Shown: positions 20,221-57,394 of the stretch, piece by piece
Position numbering within the stretch: the stretch's first letter is position 1
Layout of the letters: each line of letters begins with the position of its first letter
NCBI RefSeq assembly: GCF_033807715.1
Contig: NC_084601.1
Location: 21,036,129 to 21,100,128, forward strand
DNA length: 64,000 nucleotides
Origin: Cololabis saira
Taxonomy: Eukaryota > Chordata > Actinopteri > Beloniformes > Belonidae
Reading direction: 5' to 3'
Translations under genes and position numbers: made by a program
Notes under the pieces: generated by a model
Databases searched by the model: none
Told to the model about the DNA's origin: nothing
Seen by the model: only the letters and a program-made list of their open reading frames with translations

Positions 20221-21656
20221 TTAAAGGGGACCTATTATGAAAAACACGTTTTCTCTTGCTTTAACATATATAAAGTGGTCTCCCCTCAGCCTGCCAACTC
20301 AGAGAACGAGGAAAGCAACCAAATTCTGCAGTGTCTGTACAGCCGCCCGGATGAGCCATCCAGTGTGATGTGGCTTCTACGAGCCGTTCATATTCTGCCG
20401 TTCATATTCTGCTCCCTTTCGTTACGTAACGACGGGCGCGATTTACATAGGTTGGCCTCCGATGCGTGAAACCACGTCCACAACTAACTCCGCCGGCCAG
20501 AGCTTCCGCCATTTTTTCGTAGCGGTGTATCGCGTCATTCAGGCAGCCAATCAGCACAGAGCCTCATTATCATAGCCCCGCCCACTCAGAATCCCGCATA
20601 GATAATGAGGTTAGAGACTGGGAATGAATGAATGAATGAATGAATGAATGAATGAATACTTTATTACAGACTCAAAAGGTTCCATATAAAATGCATAAAA
20701 ATTACAGGTCACACATTAAAATACATGCAAACATCTGTTCCAATGTTTCCATAGTCCAAATGTGTACCTTGTATCATTCCGTTTGATGTTAGTGAGTGCA
20801 GTTATTAGACAATTTTCTGACTCATGGAGTCGACACATACATTTAAACATAAAATTCCTCAGCAGAGCATGGAAGGTGGGGACATAACAATTAACAAATA
20901 AAGTGCTTGCACTTGTCCATCTTGGAAGCTTAAGGAGGATCCTGAACGCATCATTATATCCCAGACAGCAAAATGTATTTGGCCCAGATTTGGGCCAGGT
21001 CTTGGTTAGCATTTGGCCCAGGTCCGCTAAACGGGTTTGGGCCGGTCTCTTTTTTTCCAACGGCCCAATACCAGAACAGGTCAGGATTACGGATCAGGAA
21101 CCGATCTGGGCCAGAGCTGGCCCAATACAGTTATTAAGGCCACTATGTGTGGTGCGGATCTGGCCCAGATCTGTTCCTGATCCGTAATCCTGACCTGTTC
21201 TGGTATTGCTAACCAAGACCTGGCCCAAATCTGGGCCAAATACATTTTGCTGTCTGGGATATAATGATGCGTTCAGGATCCTCCTTAAGCTTCCAAGATG
21301 GACAAGTGCAAGCACTTTATTTGTTAATTGTTATGTCCCCACCTTCCATGCTCTGCTGAGGAATTTTATGTTTAAATGTATGTGTCCAGGACTGTCTAGG
21401 TAGGAGCACTGGGTGATGAAATGGGTAAAAAATCAGGGATAAAAAAAAAAAAAAAAAAAAAAATGTATGTGTCGACTCCATGAGTTGCTACCTTCAACTT
21501 CATTTGAAGTTGCAGACAGATACAGGAAAGAAGATAAAGACATGGCTCAGAGGCTGAATTTATAATTTATTCAGCAAAAAGAATCAAAAGCTTGTTTTTA
21601 AGACATTCAAGGCCTGTTTCAAATAGGTATTAGATGCCATAATAGGTCCCCTTTAA
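20221..21656. mobile_element. MITE with AAAGGGGACCTATTATG ends and a nested fold-back element
   Basis: The left end TTAAAGGGGACCTATTATGA and right end CATAATAGGTCCCCTTTAA are inverted repeats. The interior (20622-21485) is occupied by a separate long palindromic element, so the unit is nested. Confidence 0.85.
20622..21485. repeat. Long palindromic element with TTGGCCCAGAT satellite-like words
   Basis: After an (AATG)n array at 20622-20657, the arm at 20819-21100 is repeated as its reverse complement at about 21135-21387, with the last piece at 21462-21485 separated by a 70-bp insertion containing an A-run. This explains why the same 36-residue peptide can be read from both strands. The centre carries repeated 'gggccagatctggccca' motifs. 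The left arm has about 60 extra bases compared with the right. Confidence 0.88.
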
Positions 21657-21689
21657 AAAAAAATGGGATGCCACCAAGTATTTTATTTT

Positions 21690-22014
21690 GAATGCCGCAC
21701 TGTTATCTTCCGGTGTCTATTCTCGGAGCGCCTAACAAACAGCGAGCAACTCCTGATGTTGCCCGTGTTCGTGGGTCCCGGTCAGAGTTGAGTCCCCGGG
21801 CGTGGACGCGCGGCTGCACGGCGCCAGCCCCGGGAGCGTGTGTGTGTCGGGTGTGTGTTTAATCCCCCCACACTGCGGTGAGTGTCGTGTCCGCCTCCGT
21901 GCAGGTCCAGCAGCGCTGCAGTGCGCGGAGCCATGCGGCAGTGGTGCGTCCCCGCCGCGACCCCGCGGGCGGCCCCGACCCCCGAGCGGCCGTGCGTGTC
22001 GCCGCCTCCGCCAG
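21690..22014 (+). promoter_or_regulatory. CpG-rich candidate promoter or first exon B of hmbox1
   Basis: This is a strongly GC/CpG-rich patch ending in a consensus donor, CCGCCAG|GTAAGAAAG, at 22014/22015. It is plus strand and sits 3.7 kb upstream of the first hmbox1 coding exon, the best candidate for its 5' untranslated exon. The 109-codon frame here is GC-driven and ends soon after the donor. A 71-base gap separates it from the right arm of the inverted duplication. Confidence 0.5.
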
Positions 22015-22198
22015 GTAAGAAAGACCCTCCAGCACTACAGACACTACAGACACTACAGACTAACCACTACACCTCCTGAACCACGACACCCGTCCCTTCA
22101 AATACGGAATTGTTCCGTAATTGGGAATTAAAAGTTGCGTTCCGTATTGAATGCAATACAGACACATATTATGCTCTTATTTATTGATGTCATAACAT

Positions 22199-22566
22199 AC
22201 AGGTGAAAGTCGGAAAATTTGAATATATTTCAAAACTTCATTCGTAGTAAATTCAACTAAAGGTGAAACAAAGATATTATTTCCCACTACATTTAAAGTG
22301 AGATATGTCAAGCCTTTATTTTTTATAATGTTGATGTTTATGGCTCACAGTTTATGTAACCCCTCCCAAAAAAAAATCTAAAAAAATTTGAATATTTTAT
22401 GAAATCAATAAACAATTCAATCATCAAAATTATAACAAATAAAGGCTTAATATATCTTGCTTTGCATGCAATGAGACTAGGTAATATTTTAGTTTCACCT
22501 TTTAAGTTGAATTATTGAAATACATTTACTTTTAAACCATATTCAAATTTTCCGACCTTCACCTGT
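22199..22566. mobile_element. MITE with ACAGGTGAAAGTCGG ends, copy 2
   Basis: The ends ACAGGTGAAAGTCGGAAAAT and TTTTCCGACCTTCACCTGT are cleaner than those of copy 1. The interior matches copy 1 in inverted orientation. Confidence 0.88.
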
Positions 22567-22617
22567 AGCTATATTTATATACATAGCATTTCAATTGCTA
22601 TATGGTTGGCTGTCTGT

Positions 22618-23093
22618 TATGGAGGATTTTTTGTGCCAACATTAAATAAATAAATACATCATTAATTAATTAAAATGGGAATGAAATATATAATTAATTA
22701 ATTAAATGTGTCATTAATTAATTACAATTAGAATGAAATATGTTTAGAAAGGCTTCTACCTCCAGTTTCAGACCAAAGCAGTGAATTCCACTAGATTTGC
22801 GTTAGCTCCGCCCACTGAGTTTGACGAGTGAAACTGACAGTTTTACGTTTACATTTCATGATTCAGCAACACGAAATCATTAATTAAATGTGTCATTAAT
22901 TAATTAAATGCAGTTTTACATTTCATGATTCACACGCAACACAAAATCATTAATTAAATGTGTCATTAATTAATTAAATGCTGAATTTTAATTAATTAAT
23001 GACATTTAATTAATTAATGATATATTTCATTCCCATTTTAATTAATTAATGCTGTATTTATTTATTTAATTTTGGCACAAAAAATCCTCCATA
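22618..23093. mobile_element. TTAATTAA-rich MITE, copy B, with 6-bp target duplication GTCTGT
   Basis: The ends are TATGGAGGATTTTTTGTGCC and GGCACAAAAAATCCTCCATA. GTCTGT flanks it on both sides (22612-22617 and 23094-23099). The left arm of the inverted duplication has the empty site with one copy (plus-strand ACAGAC near 17763). Confidence 0.93.
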
Positions 23094-23488
23094 GTCTGTA
23101 CAGTCATGCAAGTTCAATGTTATTAAGGCACTTTAAACTTTAAACTGCTGAAATTGGGGCATCCCTTATTTCTGTTTCTGAAAGGTGGCAACCCTAGATG
23201 AACGTGGCCGACTGAAATCACTGCGATGTTCCTTGTCGACATTCAAAACTAGTCTGTTTAATCCACAATGGGACGCTTGTGACGTCACTGAACCGGAAGT
23301 GTTCACGTCTTTTATGTAAATTACATTTGTTAACATCAGGTATACGAAGTTGTCATATGCAAATACAGTCATGTAGAACAGTCAGTCATTCCTATTTTTA
23401 ACTTTTTTTTGCTATTTGTGTGTGTTTATAAAAAAAAAAACCTATCATGATAAAAATAACCTCATCACAATAAGTCTTACAATGACGA

Positions 23489-23690
23489 AAATTACGGAAG
23501 AGTATAAAGGCCAGGCAGGAGAAAAATAAAAACAATATTTTAGAGGAGGAAGATTTTTTTTTTATTACCGTATGTACTTCGAGAAAAAAGTCGAAATTTC
23601 GACTTTATTCTTGAAATTGTATTTCAACATTAATCTCGACATTTTGACTTTTTTCTTGAAATTGTATTTCAATCTCGAAAATACAGCGTT
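23489..23690. repeat. TCGAAATTTCGAC repeat (GGAAGAGTATTAGGGCC family), partial copy
   Basis: It starts ACGGAAGAGTATAAAGGCCAGG and continues into 'agaggaggaagatttttt' and 'cgagaaaaaagtcgaaatttcg'. The right end is missing. Fuller copies lie at 46249-46547, 47182-47417, 49640-49930 and 51709-51999. Confidence 0.75.
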
Positions 23691-23784
23691 GGACAACAAC
23701 TTTTTCTTTTTTTCTTTACATTTTTACACTAGAACTTTTTTTCCCACGTTTCCTCACTTATTTAATGTCTCAGCTTTCGAGGTC

Positions 23785-24290
23785 CCACTGGGTTGAAGTC
23801 TGGACTCCAGTAGCTCAAATCTCGGATCTTTCTGCCACTTGGATGTAGCTTTACTTGTATGCTTTGGCTCATTGTCCCGTTGCATTGCTCAGTTTCAGCC
23901 AACGTTTAACTGTCGGACAGACGGCCTACGTTTGCCCCTATAGAGTACTCTGGTTTATAAAAACATGCCAGGACTCAAATACTTGGATGTATATATTATA
24001 CCAGTGTTTACTTCACGGTTGACTTAGTGGGCAGGTCCTATGGCTGCGAAGCAACACCAATCCTGACCCTGGTCCAATGCTTGAGAGCTGTCTTGTAATG
24101 CTGTGTTTGGGTTTCGTCTAACATGCTGCTGGGCATTAAGGTCAAACACCTCCACATTGATCACGTATGTCTACAGGACATTGTTCTTCGAGTCTTGTGG
24201 CTTGTTCAGATGTAGTTTTCCAAACCCCGGTTGTGTTTCTGTGCTCTTGTTCCACAGAAGAAATGTATCCTGGACGTCTTTCTAAACAAA
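23785..24290 (-). pseudogene. Tc1-like transposase remnant
   Basis: Read on the minus strand across shifted frames, it gives a 'KLHLNKPQD' block, then 'NAQQHVRRNPNTA', a 'CCFAAIGPAH' block, a 'RRPSVRQLNVG' block and 'AMQRDNEPKHTSK'. These are the ordered conserved segments of Tc1-family transposases from just before the first catalytic Asp to the second (DNxPKH). Many stops and indels show that it is dead. No inverted ends are recognisable. Confidence 0.75.
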
Positions 24291-25229
24291 CTGTCAGGTT
24301 CAGTGAGATCTTTACAGTCTGAGCTGGAGCTTTTGTTTTTTTTCTTTGGTGGTGGTGGCGGGGGGCTGTATTTCTGAGAGCATTGCATGGTCTGACCTTG
24401 GCGTAAATTACTCGTTTACTTTCTTAGAATAGAACCATCAACGGCACACAGTCACGTAACCAACCAGTGAAAGTAAACGGGGCTCCCTGTGCGGGCTGAG
24501 TGCTCTCTACCAGCTTTATTTTCAGCCTGTTAGCCACTTAAAATTGAAGGTAATTAAAGGGTATTGCTTTTGGATTAAGTTAATTTACTGAAACATTTTG
24601 ATTGTTGTTTCTCTACGATATAATCTTGTCTCATAGGCTGTACACATTGACATTTCTGTAGATATTCGGTAGTTGGAGGGAAAAGTATTGCTTCTGGTGA
24701 TTGTGTCCTTTTATTATTTGTTTTTTGATAGGGAAAAAAGCCAAGGCTGTCCATATTTTGCATGTGCTGACATGTGCCAATTCATCACTAACTGATCAAA
24801 TGGGCGCATGTCTAGCGACATGTCATCTAAGGATAGAGTGTACCCTCAGTGCTGAGCGTACGTTAACTCCCCTCTGGACAAATGAATCAAGGTTAGCCCC
24901 ACGTGTCAGTGCCAAGTGTTTGAAAGGTTGCCAGATCTTTGAATGACCCACAGGTTCTTCAAAGGAGAATGCAGTCTGTTTGTTGTCTGCAAGTGCAATT
25001 TCATAAACTCAGAAGGATTCTGTATTGTAATAGTTGCTAAAATGATCCTGTGCGTTAAGCATCTTCTGCAAAAGTGCATTTATTTAATGTTACATTAACA
25101 ATGAAAATGATAATCCTTTAATCATGTTACGTACTAGGGCAATGTGCAATGCAACACGCACTTTGTATGTCACACAACTTGGAAACTCTCAATACCATAA
25201 TATTACCATCGCTGGTATTTCATTATTGT

Positions 25230-25495
25230 AATATGCATTTTTTGCTCAAGTCACTTTAGATACAATCCATACTGCTTTTAAATGCTGCTGAATCTATTTT
25301 GCTACTATGTATGTTTTATGTTTGTTCCCTTGTTTGATTGTATTGTTTGACTGAATTGTTTTTATGTTTTCTGTGGGGACTGCGGGTGGAAACTAGCATT
25401 TCTGCTAAAATCCGGTGTATTTACACTGCTTAATGTAGTGTTCATTAATATGCATTGTCCCGTCTAAATAAACTTTGATTTGATTCGATTTATCA
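25230..25495 (+). mobile_element. LINE 3' end, family 1, second copy
   Basis: It shares 'ggtggaaactagcatttctgct', 'gcattgtcccgtct' and an AATAAACTTTGATTTGATT tail with 12600-12960. No coding. Confidence 0.6.
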
Positions 25496-25699
25496 ATGCG
25501 TCTACTAGTTCTGAGGAACTCTGTAAGATGTTGTCTAAATTTAAGCTGATAGAGAGTTAAATATAGCAAGTACATATGTTTGTGGTGCGGTTTATCGGGT
25601 GAGAACTCAGCTGTGCAGCCTTTGTGTTTCCGTCTTCTTGCTTGTCACAAATTCACTAAGATGAAGAGCAACCCCCACATCATATTTGCAGATCCAAGA

Positions 25700-49470
<23,771 letters not shown>

Positions 49471-51360
49471 CCCACGAAGCCAGCAACGTTTTAAATCATC
49501 ATATTTAGATTTGAACCAAACGAAATGGAAAACAAGAAATGCCTCTTGCTCTACCCCTGTAGAGCATTTCAGGTCTGTGACACCCAGAAATCAGCGGGAG
49601 GAGGGTGCTGAACTTTGCTAAGGTGCCTCAGGTGGTAAGGTACGGAACAGTATTAGGGCCATGAAGGAGAAAAAATATTTGAGAGGGGAAGATTTGTTTT
49701 TTCGTGCACTTCGAGAATAAAGTCTAAATTTCGCCCTTTTTCTCAACATTTCAACTATATTCACGAAATTTTGACTTTTTTCTCAACATTTCAACTTTTT
49801 TCTCGAAATTGTACTTCAACATTAATCGACATTTCGACTTTTTTCGCGACGTGCATAATGAAAAAAAAATCTTCCTCCTCTAAAATATTATTTTATTTTT
49901 CTCCCACCTGGCCCTAATACTCTTCTGCAGTAAGGAGGGCACTGTATTTATCAACAGTAATCCTGCTTATATTAACGACAAGATACAGTCTACACACACA
50001 CACAGACACACACATATATATGTATATATAATATACACACACCCATATTTATAGTGCATTCCAGATGGTATTAAAGGCCTCATTTCCTTAGACGGAGCAT
50101 CATGTAAAGGATACCTCGCCAGTTTTACTAAGCTAAGCTTTTCCTGCTTCCTTTGCCACGCGCCTTGGTTTAGCCTTTTCGTAGCGCGACGGACGGAGGC
50201 GTGAATGTGCTGAGCCTGCAGGTCAGGTGCGAGCGGGCGTGGGATACGGCGTCAGTGATGCCCCTCGGTGAAACAAGCGCCATGTTGCTCGTACGTTTTT
50301 TGAAGAGTCCATCCTCAATCACGTAGACTGTTCAGATCTGCTGATCAACCGACGTGTGCTGTTATTCAAAAAGCCCTGAGGAATAACTGGAATCTCAGGT
50401 ACTCCCAAATATCACGGACTAAACGACGGGGAAAAAACTGCACCAAACCTCCTGTGTTGTCATCTTCTTTGTAACTGTTATTTATGCTTTCTTTTTTTTG
50501 AAAAACAAATCAAACACAACTAAAACCTAAAATATCTTTGTATTTCTTTGTTATACTGAGTGCTGCTATTTTAACGTTTTTGTTGTTTACTGACCTTTTA
50601 AAGTTTGTCATCAGCCAATGAAACTAAACTAGATACACACACATTTCTTTTTCTCCCTTTTTTTTTTAAATGATCATTTAAAAGAATGCTAAACAATCTG
50701 TCACCAAATATACTACAAGCACCTTCTGTCTGTTAGGGAGAAGCTCAAGCTTAAGCTCAAGCTAGTGTCACTGAAAAGCTGCACTTCAAAGTGAATCTCA
50801 CTCCAAGTGTAAGGGGAAAGCTTTCATGTACATAATTTAAAAAAAAATAGGTAACAAAATAGTACAAGCTAATACAGTATGAGTGAAAGCACTAGTAGTT
50901 GTGTATAACATTGAATATGAGTCGCCAGCTTATACTTTGCGTAACATAGACCCGTATATTGACAGGCCCTACGCATTCATATCATGAACAAAGACGGTTG
51001 TTCTCAAATGGCTCCAAACAGGGCACCACCACGTTGCCTCTCGATGCCAAAGCCATGCCGAGAAGAGCTGCAGAGCTAACTCAGCTTTTAAGAAATGCCA
51101 TGTGGCAGCGGCATCACTGTAGACGTACAATTCAGAAGATGTTTGTTGGAGGATGTGGACAGTGTTATGTAGCACCTTTGGCAGCGGCTTTGCCCTGTGT
51201 TTTCACCTCAAACAATTTTCTTGTCCAGCTTTGGACAGGAATCCCCAAAGCTGCTGCAGTTTCTTATCCTTATTATTATACTCTTATTTCTCTCTGTCTC
51301 TCTCTCTCTGCTTTTATCTGACGAGAAATACTAATAATAAAAGTGTACACAGTTAGTGGC
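49471..51360 (+). other. hmbox1 3' flank, probable 3' untranslated region
   Basis: After the TGA at 49468-49470 there is no further host coding sequence. If the 3' UTR continues through the MITE (49640-49930) it would end at a signal such as AATAAA in 'taataataaaagtg' (about 51334). The 120-codon frame 50959-51321 has no recognisable domain. The exact transcript end cannot be read from sequence. Confidence 0.45.
49635..50030 (-). repeat. Right arm of the inverted repeat bracketing hmbox1 exons 5-8
   Basis: Nearly exact reverse complement of 46157-46553, including the MITE (49640-49930) and its flank 'gcagtaaggagggcactgtatttatc...agatacagtctacacac'. It sits 165 bp after the hmbox1 stop codon. 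Confidence 0.93.
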
Positions 51361-51472
51361 AAGTGTCTCGGTTCATTTTGAGTCATCAAACATTGGAGTT
51401 AACATCAGAAAAGTGACAACGTGGTTAAACTTGACTCAAGTGAGTTATGGGAGACTGAATTTCACGCACACA

Positions 51473-51474
<2 letters not shown>

Positions 51475-51560
<86 letters not shown>
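51475..51560. repeat. (CA)n microsatellite
   Basis: About 43 CA units. Confidence 0.97.
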
Positions 51561-51561
<1 letters not shown>

Positions 51562-51708
51562 GGGCCCCAGAATAATGGCAGCCCACTACTCCTAGTGTAA
51601 CTAGTGATGGGTTAAAAGCAGAGGACAAATTTTGGTGTTTTTTCATGTACCGTATACTGACAAATAAAGGGATTATTTTTATTATTACACACACACACAC
51701 ACTAGGGA

Positions 51709-51999
51709 AGAGTATTAGGGCTATGCAGGAGAATTTTTTTTTTTTTTTTATTGTGCACTTTGGGGAAAAATGTCGAGAAAAAAGTCGAAATGTCAAGATT
51801 AATGTTGAAATACAATTTCAAGAATAAAGTTGTAATTTTGTGAATAATGTCGAAATTACGTCTTTTTTCTCAACATTTTGACTTTTTTCTCGAAATTGTA
51901 CTTCAACATTAATCTCAACATTTCAAAGTGCATAATGGAAAAAAAAAAATCTTCCTCTAAAATATTTGTATTTTTCTCCTGCCTGGCCCTAATACCCAC
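51709..51999. mobile_element. GGAAGAGTATTAGGGCC MITE, further copy
   Basis: It starts 'gggaagagtattagggctatgcaggag' and ends 'ctcctgcctggccctaatac', with internal 'tcgaaatgtcaag / cgaaattacg' units. Confidence 0.85.
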
Positions 52000-53640
52000 A
52001 TACTCAGCTCTGCTGCTCACCCCACGAGCGTGATTATTGCACATCAGTCTGGACAGGAGGGTAAAACCATTTCCAAACAAACTGGAGTTCAGGATGCTAC
52101 AAGGGAGAAAGATTCCCTCACGAAGGGAAAGCATTGAACTTCCCAGGGGTTTAACATTTACCATGAAAAAGGCTTCCAGCAGGCCTCACTGAGCATGTTA
52201 AATGTTAAAATAAGTGGCAGCACAGCTGGAAGACTGAATAAGTATGGTGTGTTTGGCTGAAAGGGTTAACCCCCTAAAAGGAACATGGAAGTATGATTGA
52301 GGTTCACCAAACTGCATCTGAACAAACCTCTGGAGGAATAGCGAAAGGACAGATGAGAAGTTTTTTGGCGTTAATGATAAAGGGACTGGATTTATCCACA
52401 TATTTGTAAATTCGTGCATCCCTCTGCTGGTCTTCTTTGCCTATAATGTCAGATAAACCACAAATTCTTAGATCTCCCACCTCCACAATCAAAAAATTAA
52501 AAAAGGTTTTATACAACTGGAAAACTCAGAGAAGAAACCTCCTGAACATGAAACCGATGAGATTAAAAGCTCCAGTTTTGCCTCACCTGTCTAAAGGTGA
52601 GCCTCCTAGAACCCCTGGGGCCTGTCTGTGGCCACTCTGACTAATTCTAGTCAGGCTTTTAGATGGTTGGTGTGTGTGAGTGAAAGGGGGTGGGAGCCTA
52701 TGATTTGCTCCTAACGGTGGGGTCCTCTCAGACGGCGACTGATGGAGCGATCTGCTGCTGATGTACGCTGACCTTAGAGTTCATCTTGAATCTCTGGAAG
52801 TTGTTCTGGGCTCTACGATGACAGATGAAGATGGTACAGTTTGGTAAAGTTAACAAAATAAGTTAGATCAGACTGTTGAAGAGGGCTGGTGAAGGACACG
52901 TTACTTTAGTTTCCCTCATCCAAGGTGTCAATATTTATTATATTAGCTTATATTATAATTGTCAATATAACACAGGAGCTGTGACTATACTTTTTTTATT
53001 TATTTTATTCTTTATTTCATTCATTAAAAGAAAAACAAAACAGTTCAATATAATTACAACAAATCCCTTTCCTTGAATGAAAGGGAACAGAAAGAAGACT
53101 ACGGTAAGCTTATTTTATCCGTCCCTTTTTCCTAAGAAATCAAATTTCAATTAATGTAAGAATAAAGAAAACAAATGACAAATTACGTAATTTAAAAAAA
53201 CACTTTCCAATAAACGTAATTCAAAAGGTAAAATAAAATAAAAAACTTTGGCTCCTCCCAGTGGCAGTTTTGTGCAATAAGAACTTTTTTGCCCTTGACT
53301 GTTAAATTTGGGCTCTTGACTGTACTCTAAATAGAGTTTGCACGTGTACAATCAATATCTGCACACTTGAGTCCATTTTTTGGGGCTTACACATTTTGAT
53401 CCACCAAGCAGCAGATGCAAAGCTGTAACTTCAAATGCTAGCAGTATTATATTTTCATTATTTCAGGTTTTAGAAAGCCAAAGGTTGATCTGAAGTTATG
53501 TGGTGCCATAAATTCAGAACCTGAATTTGCTGTGTAGCACTGGATGTGGAGTTTCGTGGTGCACAGATCTGATGTCATGGCTTTCTAAATTAAACAAAGT
53601 ATTTAATCTTACGCTGCAGTGTTGATCTTGGATTAGTAAT
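52000..53640. other. Unassigned stretch
   Basis: Several 60-100-codon frames on both strands (52198-52640) without motifs. An A/T-rich LINE-like tail occurs near 53030-53230. No gene supported. Confidence 0.3.
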
Positions 53641-53654
53641 TGTTTATTATTACC

Positions 53655-54265
53655 CAGGGTTGAACCCGGAGCAATGTAAAACTGTAAACCATGCTGATAG
53701 ATTGTTCCAGTTAGCTATAGTAACAGAGGACTTATCAACATTTTATAAACATCCAGTATCTCCACTTTGTTGTAGGAACTGTGGGTTGATTGATGATCAT
53801 TCACATGTTTTCTGGGACTGTCCAGTACTGGAAAGGTTTTGGCGAGATGTAAAGGAGGAGATTGAAAAGATATTGAACACTGTAATCCCTATGGATCCTA
53901 TGCTATTTGTACTGGGAGTATTCCCGGACAATGTAACAAGCAGGGACAAGAGATATATACTACGTATACTTTTGATGATAACAAGAAAGACTAACTGTAA
54001 ATTGGAAGAAGACACTCTCACCAACAAGAACTCAGTGGAAGATGAGAATGAAACAAATCTATGTTATGTAACACATGACAGCTAAAGCTGCAGGTGAGAA
54101 TGGACTTGTTCCTGCAAAGATGGACACCAGTGAAGGAATATTTAAACATGTAAACATTTAAGTGCTAACTTGAACAAATGTGACTGAAAAGCCCTCTGTC
54201 AAGGATTGTTTAAAAATGTCTTGATAACTATTGTTATTGTCATTTTAATAAAGTTAAAAAAAAAG
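53655..54265 (+). mobile_element. L1/Tx1-type LINE C-terminal fragment and 3' tail
   Basis: The frame at 53660-54085 reads CRNCGLIDDHSHVFWDCPVLERFWRDV. This is the CxxC...HxxxxC-like knuckle followed by the W-rich block found at the end of L1-like LINE ORF2 proteins. It continues with a Leu/Val-rich stretch and ends in a stop. The tail ends TTTTAATAAAGTTAAAAAAAAA at 54265. 5'-truncated and inactive. Confidence 0.75.
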
Positions 54266-54276
54266 GTCTTATAAAC

Positions 54277-54560
54277 TGGGTTAGGTTTGCAACGGGACAA
54301 TGATCCCAAACATCCTCAAATTCATTGGAGTGACCTTAAAAGACCTAAACAGAGGTGAAAAGGCCTGACGCCATGATGAACTAAAGCAATGTTGTAAAGA
54401 AGAAAGGCCCACAGTGATGTGAGAAACTGAGACACTCACAAAACAAACGTCAACTACAGTTGTATCTACAAGCTCATGAGGGTGCTTAGTATTGGCCAAA
54501 TAGTTTCTATTTATTTCATTTTTATCATAAAGGAATTGTGACTGTGAAAAAAGCATGAAT
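54277..54560 (+). pseudogene. Possible Tc1-like transposase tail remnant
   Basis: 'caacgggacaatgatcccaaacatcc' translates to QRDNDPKHP, the conserved second-Asp block of Tc1-type transposases. It is followed by a 'aagaaaggcccacagtgatgtgag' stretch similar to the C-terminal end of such genes. It is short and frame-broken. Confidence 0.4.
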
Positions 54561-54724
54561 CATATTATTTATATAGGAATTAAAAGGAAGTATTGGCTTT
54601 TCCTCACGACTAAACAGTATTTTCAGACTTTCTACGGGTATTAAATATGAACCGATTGATACACAACACCCTGCGTAACATGAGCGTTAATTTGAACTAG
54701 TAGAGCACACATCCTGTATAGGCC

Positions 54725-55510
54725 TGTGTTGAAAAAAATCGATTTTCCGATTCAAAATCAATTCTCATATTTATTCCTAAAAATCGATTTGTATGTCTAA
54801 AGATCGTTTTTTTTTTTTTTTTTTCATTATTACATTTTCACCCGGTGAACTTTAATCCCAGTAGTCACATCATTAAAATGATTAAAATTGAGTTGTTTAT
54901 TTCTTAGTTATTTATTTCATGCAAATAACTTTTGGTATTTTTTTTGATTATGCCCAAAAAAGGAATGTTTTGTTGGACACGAGAATAACTACTGCCACGT
55001 TTTTGCCTTTAAATATGTTTAAAAGTATGAAAACATTAGTTTTCAGTTATCATTACTTTATATACTTTCTTGGGGTTAAATTTGGATAAAATGCTAAAAA
55101 CCAAATTCTCAAAAATTTAAAACTGAAAAACACTGAAAATGGAAAAAATAGAAAGATGTCAAAAATTAAAAACGATTTCATAGGGCCTCTGTTTGCTGCC
55201 CTGGATCTGTTTTATCTATTTATATTCTTTATATATTTATATTTTAGTTATATCAGCATTCTGGGAGGTGATTGGTCTTTACAGTCATCATTAGCTGCCA
55301 ATACTTGCTGTTGAATCTTAATATAATACTAGTATTCATATGTTGCATGACTACAGTCATATAATTCATGCAACAGCTCAAAAAACAGTTTTAATGACAC
55401 TAACTCAAATCAATATCGGTATCGAATCTAATCAAATCTTGATGATCGATTCGGAATCTTAAGAATCAGAATCGAATCGATTCTTGACATTTGAATCGAT
55501 CCCCAGCCCT
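54725..55510 (-). repeat. Dispersed repeat with ATCGATT-rich ends, copy 2 (inverted)
   Basis: Reverse-complement match in order to 383-1108: CTGTGTTGAAAAAAATCGATT at its start, the T-run, 'aaaggaatgttttgttgg', 'gccctggatctgttt', 'ttggcagctaatgatg'-like block, and ends with 'gaatcgattcttgacattt'. Class unknown. Confidence 0.75.
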
Positions 55511-57390
<1,880 letters not shown>

Positions 57391-57394
57391 TGGG

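Larger units (their letters stand above)
22085..23195 (-). repeat. Right arm of the large inverted duplication
   Basis: It is the reverse complement of the 17580-18794 blocks: GACACCCGTCCC, AAAAGTTGCGTTCCGTATTG, the ACAGGTGAAAGTCGG element (22199-22566), ATGGTTGGCTGTCTGT, GTACAGTCATG, GCACTTTAAACTTTAAA, and CCTTATTTCTGTTTCTGAAAGG. It contains an extra MITE (22618-23093) that the left arm lacks. Confidence 0.88.

Noticed and set aside
20903..21403. Identical peptide on both strands, suggesting a conserved small protein
   Set aside because: The peptide comes from the two arms of a DNA palindrome, not from two genes.
25580..25699. Longer hmbox1 N-terminus from the upstream start at 25580
   Set aside because: The extra 40 residues have no family resemblance and a splice acceptor may lie inside; the ATG at 25700 sits just before the conserved block with a better Kozak context.
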